Translations under genes and position numbers: made by a program
Assembly: GCA_002431545.1 (NCBI GenBank)
Contig: DJFY01000033.1
Span: 1-5,014, forward strand
DNA from: Cellvibrionales bacterium UBA5860
GTDB lineage: Bacteria; Pseudomonadota; Gammaproteobacteria; Pseudomonadales; Porticoccaceae
Length of the DNA stretch: 5,014 bases
Direction of reading: 5' to 3'
In this document: positions 1-4,118 of the stretch, in pieces
Layout of the letters: each line of letters starts with the position of its first letter
How positions within the stretch are numbered: the first letter of the stretch is position 1
Notes under the pieces: model-generated
Database searches by the model: none
What the model was told of the DNA's origin: nothing
Seen by the model: the letters and a program-made list of their open reading frames with translations, nothing else

Positions 1-98
1 ACGCGAGTTATAACGTCTCCAACCGCATGTAACGGTTACTACCGAAATATCAATTAGCTGGCTTTCGCATCGAGGAAGACAGGCTGATTTAAACTCGT
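1..98. other. Left-edge sequence, no gene seen
   Basis: This is the stretch downstream of the HPP gene up to the window edge. I see no convincing start codon with a ribosome binding site and no recognisable protein. It holds a short GTAAC-G-GTTAC palindrome at about 29-39 and, at its right end, the hairpin that overlaps the HPP stop codon. It could contain the end of a neighbouring gene that lies outside the window. Confidence 0.4.
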
Positions 99-105
99 TT
101 AAATC
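86..105 (-). repeat. Perfect AT-rich hairpin over the HPP stop codon
   Basis: GATTTAAAC (86-94) and GTTTAAATC (97-105) are exact inverted copies separated by two bases. The stop codon TAA of the HPP gene (99-101) lies inside the hairpin. The stem is AT-rich and no T tract follows on the minus strand, so it is not a textbook intrinsic terminator. It could still mark the transcript 3' end or act in both directions. The inverted repeat is certain; its role is inference. Confidence 0.5.
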
Positions 106-620
106 GGATATATCCGTCTTGAGCACAGTCGATGGTATAACACTGCAAAAGCTACCAGCACGACGCTCCCGGATGCGACTGGGAATGCTAAGTAAGCGAC
201 GCCGGGGGCATCAAAATATACTACGAGCGGATCTGCGCCTGCAGGCGGGTGGGTTACGCGCAAAATCGTCATCCCGACTACCGCGAGGCCTACAGCCAAA
301 GCCAAGGCCCAGCCGGTAACCGGAAAATACGCATGCACACACAAGCCAATCGCGGTAGACACCAAATGCCCCCCTACCACATTGATAGGTTGAGACAATG
401 GACTTTCTGGCAAAGCAAAGACCAAAACACAGGTCGCCCCAAAAGGCGCCATCAACAGAGGACTCCCCGACCAGCTAGCGATTTGAAATAACGCGTAAAT
501 AGCGATAAATGCACCGAGACCAGCGAGCACTGTATTGAGTTTTGTCTGTGCCGATTGATGTCGTTTAGTAACCAGTCTCAAAGCACAATAAAAGCGATTA
601 TTATCGCGGATTTTATTCAT
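99..620 (-). CDS. HPP family integral membrane protein
   Basis: This 173-residue protein belongs to the HPP family of small inner-membrane proteins. About five hydrophobic segments are visible: residues 28-48, 54-70, 82-98, 103-121 and 141-163. The family signature is present: APFGATCVLVFALPESPLSQ at 58-77, followed by PxNVVGGH, and the naming His-Pro-Pro at 124-126 in the sequence THPPAGADPL. The length fits a complete single-domain member. Some plant and cyanobacterial HPP proteins have been linked to nitrite transport; whether this one carries nitrite, another anion or something else cannot be told. The start has a modest GAGA site (628-631) seven bases upstream. It lies 147 bp downstream of the exported-protein gene on the same strand and might be cotranscribed with it, though a hairpin with a T tract lies between them. 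The family call is firm; the substrate is unknown. Confidence 0.88.
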   Translation of the reverse strand: MNKIRDNNRFYCALRLVTKRHQSAQTKLNTVLAGLGAFIAIYALFQIASWSGSPLLMAPFGATCVLVFALPESPLSQPINVVGGHLVSTAIGLCVHAYFPVTGWALALAVGLAVVGMTILRVTHPPAGADPLVVYFDAPGVAYLAFPVASGSVVLVAFAVLYHRLCSRRIYPI

Positions 621-669
621 CGACGATTCTCAAATTCATTTTTCTAAAAGAAATAGTTTTTCCCGTGAT

Positions 670-750
670 AAAAAATATGCTGGTAAAACCATAAAACATA
701 TTGTTTTGTTTACTCATTAGATAGCGAGAACCAATTTGGCATTACCAGCA
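670..750 (-). terminator. Long-loop hairpin with T tract, possible terminator or attenuator
   Basis: On the minus strand TGCTGGTAA (750-742) is followed 55 bases later by its exact complement TTACCAGCA (686-678), then TA and six T residues (675-670). A 9-bp stem ending just before a T run resembles an intrinsic terminator, but the loop is unusually long. It contains a smaller palindrome, CCAA-T-TTGG (731-739). It sits between the exported-protein gene and the HPP gene, so it could lower read-through into HPP. The repeat pair might instead be a pair of protein-binding half-sites. Confidence 0.3.
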
Positions 751-767
751 GACACGACTTATGTAAT

Positions 768-1226
768 CTAAAAAATATAGGTATTACGTTCATTTCTCGA
801 AGGAATACCGGACAATATTATTTTTTCTTGCTCGCTGTATTCAACAGACCCTGTCGCAGTCAGCCGCCGACCAACGAGAGGCTTTCTCGAGGGATTTGGC
901 GCGGCAAAGCTATCGTGCGTATGCGTCTTTTGTGTACCTCTAACTCGATGTTTTTTACCTGATTCATTGATTAAAAAATGCCGGTCTTTGTCCGTAAAGC
1001 GGGGAGATTGCCGGTACTGGATACCTTTCGGATGACTCATCTGGAAATGAGCTACCTGCACGAAAAATTCGCCGCCAGAAGAGCTAGCGAGATTTTGCGG
1101 ATTAGTGACCAATACCGAGTCCGTTTCTTGCACCGCAGCAAAACTCTGCTCAACATTTGACATGACAGCATACGGGGTCACGGCAAGCGTGAAGACAGCA
1201 CAACCTAGAAGAAATTTGTTAGGCAT
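768..1226 (-). CDS. Small exported protein of unknown function
   Basis: I do not recognise this 152-residue protein. The N-terminus looks like a Sec signal peptide: MPNK, then a hydrophobic run at about 5-17, a Pro at 18, and a plausible cleavage after Ser-Phe-Ala (28-30). The mature part is hydrophilic and basic, rich in Lys, Arg, His, Ser and Thr, with a KKHRVRGTQKTHTH stretch near 92-105; no enzyme motif or later membrane segment is visible. ATG at 1226 is chosen over an in-frame ATG at 1247 because AGGAGT lies six bases upstream (1233-1238), inside the longer reading. The gene has its own upstream region with a strong -24/-12 promoter candidate and palindromes, so it is probably transcribed on its own and inducible. 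Real expression is supported by the start signals and promoter; the function is open. A divergent, lineage-specific protein is likely. Confidence 0.65.
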   Translation of the reverse strand: MPNKFLLGCAVFTLAVTPYAVMSNVEQSFAAVQETDSVLVTNPQNLASSSGGEFFVQVAHFQMSHPKGIQYRQSPRFTDKDRHFLINESGKKHRVRGTQKTHTHDSFAAPNPSRKPLVGRRLTATGSVEYSEQEKIILSGIPSRNERNTYIF

Positions 1227-1232
1227 GTTCGC

Positions 1233-1238
1233 ACTCCT
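1233..1238 (-). promoter_or_regulatory. Ribosome binding site deciding the exported-protein start
   Basis: AGGAGT on the minus strand, six bases before ATG at 1226. It makes 1226 rather than the in-frame ATG at 1247 the likely start, and places the signal peptide at the very N-terminus. Confidence 0.8.
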
Positions 1239-1262
1239 ATTTCGCAATTGATGGGGATGACG

Positions 1263-1283
1263 GTCAGGCAGACTTCGCCTGAC
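1263..1283 (-). repeat. 7-bp hairpin at the predicted 5' end of the exported-protein mRNA
   Basis: GTCAGGC and GCCTGAC are exact inverted copies separated by seven bases. If the -24/-12 promoter at 1295-1310 is used, transcription would start near 1284, and this hairpin would form at the first bases of the message. It could protect the 5' end from decay or be a binding site overlapping the start point. The structure is seen directly; the role is inferred. Confidence 0.5.
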
Positions 1284-1294
1284 ATGATAGTCAT

Positions 1295-1310
1295 AGCGAT
1301 CTTCATGCCA
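1295..1310 (-). promoter_or_regulatory. Sigma-54 (-24/-12) promoter candidate
   Basis: On the minus strand the sequence is TGGCATG-N4-TCGCT. The RpoN consensus is TGGCACG-N4-TTGCW, so 10 of 12 defined positions match, and the essential GG and GC dinucleotides are present with exact N10 spacing (GG at 1309-1308, GC at 1297-1296). Transcription would begin near 1284, giving a leader of about 58 nt to the exported-protein start at 1226. Upstream palindromes and an IHF-like site are placed as expected for an enhancer-dependent promoter. Not tested experimentally here. Confidence 0.6.
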
Positions 1311-1329
1311 ACACTACTATCACTTTATA

Positions 1330-1342
1330 ATTCAATATCTTA
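1330..1342 (+). promoter_or_regulatory. IHF-like site
   Basis: ATTCAATATCTTA matches the IHF core consensus WATCAA-N4-TTR at eight of nine defined positions and lies in AT-rich DNA. It sits between the -24/-12 element and the upstream palindromes, which is where IHF bends DNA at many sigma-54 promoters. The consensus is loose and AT-rich DNA matches it often, so this is supportive rather than decisive. Confidence 0.3.
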
Positions 1343-1411
1343 AGATAATTACTTTATGCTTTAGTCGAGATACAGACCGCTTGGTTTTTACGATATATCG
1401 TAATTATCTTA
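1341..1411. repeat. 12-bp inverted repeat, candidate activator sites
   Basis: TAAGATAATTAC (1341-1352) and GTAATTATCTTA (1400-1411) are exact inverted copies, with arm centres about 59 bp apart. The left arm also overlaps a perfect 12-bp palindrome, TATCTTAAGATA (1336-1347). Relative to the predicted start near 1284 the arms centre at about -62 and -121. Paired sites at such distances are typical of enhancer-type upstream activator sequences. Which protein binds is unknown. Confidence 0.45.
1388..1403. promoter_or_regulatory. Perfect 16-bp palindrome, candidate upstream activator site
   Basis: TTACGATATATCGTAA is a perfect palindrome centred about 111 bp upstream of the predicted sigma-54 start point. 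A third TCGTAA half-site follows at 1416-1421. Symmetry and position fit a dimeric enhancer-binding regulator. It overlaps the right arm of the 12-bp inverted repeat by four bases, so two proteins or two dimers could share the site. Confidence 0.5.
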
Positions 1412-1421
1412 TTTTTCGTAA

Positions 1422-1643
1422 ATGCCAGAACTGATGCCGCGAAATATTGTGAAACTCAGCAATATGGCAAGCCGACGTTATTGAGCGGAACGAGAACGCA
1501 GGAAGGCAAGCCCACGACCTTGCCGCGTTGTTTCACCATTTCTAAATAACCCGGCATCGAAATTAATACTAATAATGAGCGGTGTAGGAGACGCAGAAGC
1601 CACCCAGTTGTTGAACTATATGTTCGCCCTCATGGAAGGGTGA
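1422..1643 (+). pseudogene. Possible decayed or chance reading frame
   Basis: One plus-strand frame runs from ATG at 1422 to TGA at 1482-1484 (20 residues). It stays open in the same frame to TGA at 1641-1643, with an internal ATG at 1575 giving a 22-residue peptide ending LLNYMFALMEG. No clear ribosome binding site precedes either ATG and no family is recognised. It may be a remnant interrupted by one stop codon, a small peptide gene, or chance. Confidence 0.12.
1495..1529. repeat. Bulged GC-rich hairpin
   Basis: AACGC (1495-1499) pairs with GCGTT (1525-1529) and GGCAAG (1505-1510) pairs with CTTGCC (1519-1524). The loop is eight bases and a five-base AGGAA bulge lies on one side. GGCAAGCC also occurs at 1466-1473, giving a near-direct repeat of GGCAAGCCNACG. 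It is downstream of the cupin operon and could be a transcript-end structure or part of a small RNA, but no T run follows on either strand. Confidence 0.35.
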
Positions 1644-1690
1644 TACGGGGGTTAGATTTTGTGAGCCATAAGAATCTCACGCCACCGGAA

Positions 1691-2365
1691 CTATTGACTC
1701 AAATGGCCGCTCTTCACATACAACACGCAACCTACGCCGCTGCGTGTAAATGCGGCATGAGCACTGCCGGCGGGATTACGCAGCCATGTGCCAGCAGGAT
1801 AGAGGCCCTGCTCGTCCCCAAATTCGCCACTGATCACAAAAATTTCCTCACCACAAGGATGTTCGTGTGCAGGCAACACCAGATCCGGCGACCACTTTAC
1901 TAAGGCTACATGTTCCGGCTTAGCACCATCACTCTGGTATAAAGGCATCACCCATTGCCCATCTATATCTGTTGGCAACCAGGCCGTACGATGGGTGTCG
2001 ATGCGAACCGTATTGGCGTCGTCTAAGCCAAACTGACGTAACTTAACGAAGATGATACAACCATCGCGGGTGAACGGGCGGTGCCTTGAGCCGGGCGGAT
2101 TACGCACATACATGCCCTCGCCATAATCGCCGGTTTCATCGGAAAACACGCCCTCTAACACGAAAAATTCTTCGCCAAGATCGTGTATATGTTCAGTAAA
2201 GCTCCGATTGGCGCAATAGCGCACGATCGTCGTAGCGCGCGTAGCCATTTCATCGCCATCGCGTTCTAGCATACGCCGCTGGACACCAACCACAGGGGAG
2301 TCAACCCAGGGTAGCGACTCTGAAAGCACGAGCGCGCGTTTCGTTAAATCTGCATTGAGCTTCAT
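1691..2365 (-). CDS. Tandem ChrR-like cupin protein without anti-sigma domain
   Basis: This 224-residue protein consists of two ChrR-type cupin domains. Each has a full metal-site pattern HxHxxxE then His 30 residues later: H59, H61, E65, H95 in the first and H167, H169, E173, H203 in the second. Each also has the RNPxGSxHxxFT strand (88-99 and 196-207). This spacing is the one known for the C-terminal cupin of ChrR, the Zn-dependent anti-sigma factor of the singlet-oxygen response. The N-terminal zinc anti-sigma domain of ChrR is absent and no ECF sigma gene is adjacent, so an anti-sigma role is unlikely; a metal-dependent enzyme or sensor is more plausible. ATG at 2365 is preferred to one at 2458 because AAGGAAA (2371-2377) precedes it and the longer form would run into the GST gene. 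It lies 32 bp after that GST, probably in one operon. Cytoplasmic: no signal peptide. Confidence 0.85.
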   Translation of the reverse strand: MKLNADLTKRALVLSESLPWVDSPVVGVQRRMLERDGDEMATRATTIVRYCANRSFTEHIHDLGEEFFVLEGVFSDETGDYGEGMYVRNPPGSRHRPFTRDGCIIFVKLRQFGLDDANTVRIDTHRTAWLPTDIDGQWVMPLYQSDGAKPEHVALVKWSPDLVLPAHEHPCGEEIFVISGEFGDEQGLYPAGTWLRNPAGSAHAAFTRSGVGCVLYVKSGHLSQ

Positions 2366-2370
2366 TGTGA

Positions 2371-2377
2371 TTTCCTT
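2371..2377 (-). promoter_or_regulatory. Ribosome binding site deciding the cupin start
   Basis: AAGGAAA on the minus strand, five bases before ATG at 2365. It supports this start over the upstream in-frame ATG at 2458, which lies inside the preceding GST gene. Confidence 0.75.
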
Positions 2378-2397
2378 GCGTAAATGCCTACGTAGGA

Positions 2398-3009
2398 CTA
2401 GACGCTGGTACTTGGCCGCGAGGTTACCGTGCGATACCAACGTTGCAGATGTATACAATCGATTGGGACTTCCACATCAACCGCCAGGGCAAAATCCACG
2501 GCACAAACTGCGGTAATGTCCGCTATTGAAAACTTAGCTCCTGCAATATATTGGTGCTCTGACAACTGTCGATCAAGACGCCGCATTTCTTCAGTAATCC
2601 GCACCAGATTGTGCTGCCCCCACTCTTTATTACGATAGCGATTATCACCAGATACACCTGGCAGACCGTGGTGAAAATAACTAACCACAGCCCCGAGCAC
2701 ACCATTTTCCACACGGCGATCCCACATTTCTATGATTGCCCGCTGTCTCGGTGTCGCTCCCATCAATAGTGGATGAGGATATCGACTTTCGATATAACGG
2801 CATATCGCAGCACATTCGCTGATACAAGTACCGTCATCCAACTCAAGCGTGGGTACAGCGCCGTAAGGATTACGCTTTAAATGTTCCGCTCTGAGATGCT
2901 CTCCTGAAAGTAAATCAATGTGCACACATTCAATCTGCAAACCTTTTTCAGCCGCAAAAACCCGCACTCTGCGTGGATTTGGAAAAGATTTGTGTTCAAA
3001 AAGACGCAT
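2398..3009 (-). CDS. Glutathione S-transferase family protein
   Basis: This 203-residue protein is a complete two-domain cytosolic GST. The thioredoxin-like N-terminal domain (about 1-78) has SFPNPRRVR at 8-16 as the likely active-site loop, NPYGAVPTL at 47-55 with the cis-proline (V52-P53) that binds the glutathione backbone, and ISECAAICRYIE at 63-74. In that last motif E65 is the usual glutamyl-binding residue, but the Ser normally next to it is Cys66. The helical C-terminal domain (about 86-203) carries the SIAD folding box (161-164) and ends RPSTSV. The likely role is glutathione-dependent conjugation, peroxide reduction or disulfide exchange; the substrate is not readable and the catalytic residue (Ser8 or nearby Asn11) is uncertain. 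GGAG (3017-3020) lies seven bases before the ATG. It sits 79 bp after another GST gene and 32 bp before the cupin gene, consistent with one operon. Confidence 0.88.
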   Translation of the reverse strand: MRLFEHKSFPNPRRVRVFAAEKGLQIECVHIDLLSGEHLRAEHLKRNPYGAVPTLELDDGTCISECAAICRYIESRYPHPLLMGATPRQRAIIEMWDRRVENGVLGAVVSYFHHGLPGVSGDNRYRNKEWGQHNLVRITEEMRRLDRQLSEHQYIAGAKFSIADITAVCAVDFALAVDVEVPIDCIHLQRWYRTVTSRPSTSV

Positions 3010-3088
3010 ATTTATGCTCCGCTACTCAAACCCTGGCAACAGCATTCACGCTGACCGGAACTTACTTATTTCGAAAGCCAAGAAAGCG

Positions 3089-3853
3089 TCACTCTACGTG
3101 CGAAGAGAGATGTTGGTATGTTGCGGTCAGGCTATCTTTCGATTCAGCACCACTGGACTGCACAAGCGGTTGTCGTGACAGTGTAATTGCTGTGTTTTTT
3201 TCGATTTTCCCGCCTGCGGCGTAAGCCCGAATGACCGCTGGCCTTTGTCTAATACGTGTATACCAGGTTTTCAAGTTTGAAAAATCGTGCAAACCCACGT
3301 CGAACAACAGGTATTGGTTAATCCAGGGATAACACGCCATATCGGCAACCGAATAGTCTCCGGCGATATACGCCCGACACCGTAACAACTGATCTAACAC
3401 CCTAAAAAAACGTTTGATTTCCTCGATGTGCCGATCCGCCACGCTGGATATTTTTTTAGGTGTGTATTGAGAAAAGTGTTGTTTCAGCCCAAACATCGGC
3501 CCAAGCCCACCCTTCAGCCAGAACAACCATTGCAGAACCTCTGCCCTGCCCGCGCTGTCAGCTGGATAGAAACGACCCGTTTTTTCCGCCAGGTAAAGCA
3601 AAATGGCGCCGGACTCAAATACAGAAACAGGGTTGCTGGGTTCGTTCAGGTAAACTGACCAGGGGCCTGAAGCTGGCTCGCTATCGACGATGGCGGGAAC
3701 GCGGTGATCCGGCGACACTCGAGCAAAACTTTCCGCAAACTGTTCTCCTCGATTCAGGTTGATCGGCATTAAGCGATACGACAGATCGGCCTCTTCGAGA
3801 AAAAGCAGCGGTTTATATGCGTCCGGTGTTGTCCAAAAATATAAATCAATCAT
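3089..3853 (-). CDS. yfcG: YfcG-like (Nu-class) glutathione S-transferase
   Basis: This 254-residue protein resembles E. coli YfcG, a Nu-class GST with glutathione-dependent disulfide-bond reductase activity. Matching features recalled from that family are the start MIDLYF, LFLEEADLSYRL (17-28), PAIVD (53-57) with cis-Pro53, FESGAILLYLAEKTG (79-93) with E80-S81 for glutathione binding, LQWLFW...GGLGPM (107-120), and the SVAD box (168-171). Thr9 of the family active site is kept, but the position of YfcG Asn11 is Asp11 here. Compared with YfcG there is an insertion of about nine residues before the FESGA motif and a C-terminal tail of about 30 residues. ATG at 3853 aligns with the YfcG N-terminus, so an in-frame ATG at 3970 is not used; the ribosome site is weak. 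It is the first gene of the apparent GST-GST-cupin operon and is divergent from the sigma-54 regulator. Cytoplasmic; physiological substrate unknown. Confidence 0.87.
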   Translation of the reverse strand: MIDLYFWTTPDAYKPLLFLEEADLSYRLMPINLNRGEQFAESFARVSPDHRVPAIVDSEPASGPWSVYLNEPSNPVSVFESGAILLYLAEKTGRFYPADSAGRAEVLQWLFWLKGGLGPMFGLKQHFSQYTPKKISSVADRHIEEIKRFFRVLDQLLRCRAYIAGDYSVADMACYPWINQYLLFDVGLHDFSNLKTWYTRIRQRPAVIRAYAAGGKIEKNTAITLSRQPLVQSSGAESKDSLTATYQHLSSHVE

Positions 3854-4000
3854 GGCTGGTACTCTGTCTGGCGAAAATGAATCCGTCTTTGCTAGGGGGT
3901 GCCAGTGAATGAATACCGTCTGTCCAGTACCATTCAAACGCTTGACGGACACGCCCCAGCCTCGTATCACAATCTATGCCAAGATTTATACTTATATATA

Positions 4001-4029
4001 TCAACAGGTTATCGTTGCGAGCGTATAAC
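4001..4029 (+). promoter_or_regulatory. Sigma-70-like promoter for the regulator gene
   Basis: TCAACA (4001-4006, four of six to TTGACA) is followed after 17 bases by TATAAC (4024-4029, five of six to TATAAT). Transcription would start near 4036, giving a leader of about 83 nt to the ATG at 4119. The spacing is ideal and the -10 is good, but the -35 is imperfect and the region is AT-rich, so chance is possible. Confidence 0.4.
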
Positions 4030-4071
4030 AGCATCGTCCAACAACGATTTTTCGGGAACCATTTACGAAAG

Positions 4072-4087
4072 TTCGAGCCTACTCGAA
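4072..4087 (+). repeat. Inverted repeat in the regulator leader
   Basis: TTCGAG (4072-4077) and CTCGAA (4082-4087) are exact inverted copies around CCTA. The site ends 31 bases before the regulator ATG. It could be an operator for autoregulation or a short leader hairpin. The symmetry is seen; binding is not shown. Confidence 0.35.
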
Positions 4088-4118
4088 TACAGCGAATAAA
4101 CACCAAAGGACCAGCCCT

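Larger units (their letters stand above)
1227..1690. other. 464-bp intergenic region rich in regulatory structure
   Basis: This gap separates the end of the cupin gene from the start of the exported-protein gene. The part from about 1263 to 1422 is AT-rich and holds a hairpin, a -24/-12 promoter, an IHF-like site and nested palindromes, all placed to control the exported-protein gene. The part from about 1440 to 1690 is less AT-rich. It holds a GC-rich hairpin, a near-exact GGCAAGCC repeat and one interrupted plus-strand reading frame (1422-1643) that I could not assign to a family. No clear intrinsic terminator for the cupin operon is visible; GTGAG/CTCAC at 1661-1680 lacks a T tract. Confidence 0.7.
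3854..4118. promoter_or_regulatory. Divergent promoter region between GST operon and regulator
   Basis: These 265 bp separate two divergent starts, 3853 on the minus strand and 4119 on the plus strand, and should hold promoters for both. An AT-rich core lies at about 3986-4002. A sigma-70-like promoter for the regulator is visible at 4001-4029. For the GST operon no good -35/-10 pair was found. A TGGCAC...AGCA element (3891-3904, minus strand) resembles a -24/-12 promoter, but its GG-GC spacing is one base short. Confidence 0.5.

Noticed and set aside
780..808. GGTATT/AATACC inverted repeat as terminator of the exported-protein gene
   Set aside because: It lies inside the coding region upstream of the stop codon, has a long loop and no T tract.
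1197..1226. Lipobox LLGC at residues 6-9 of the exported protein
   Set aside because: The Cys is at position 9, before most of the hydrophobic stretch, so there is no n- and h-region ahead of it as a lipoprotein signal needs.
1227..1247. Longer exported protein starting at ATG 1247
   Set aside because: AGGAGT lies six bases before ATG 1226, and the shorter form has a normal signal peptide.
1661..1680. GTGAG/CTCAC hairpin as terminator of the GST-cupin operon
   Set aside because: The stem is only 5 bp and is followed on the minus strand by A residues rather than a T tract.
1640..1903. 87-residue plus-strand reading frame
   Set aside because: Most of it is the reverse strand of the second cupin domain, whose metal motif is clearly coding; no family match or ribosome site was seen.
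1691..2365. Cupin protein as a ChrR anti-sigma factor
   Set aside because: The N-terminal zinc anti-sigma domain is missing and no ECF sigma factor gene is present in the window.
2366..2458. Longer cupin starting at ATG 2458
   Set aside because: It would overlap the end of the GST gene, and a good ribosome site (2371-2377) directly precedes the ATG at 2365.
3854..3970. Longer YfcG-like GST starting at ATG 3970
   Set aside because: The added 39 residues have no counterpart in YfcG, whose own N-terminus MIDLYF matches the start at 3853. The extension would also take up much of the divergent promoter region.
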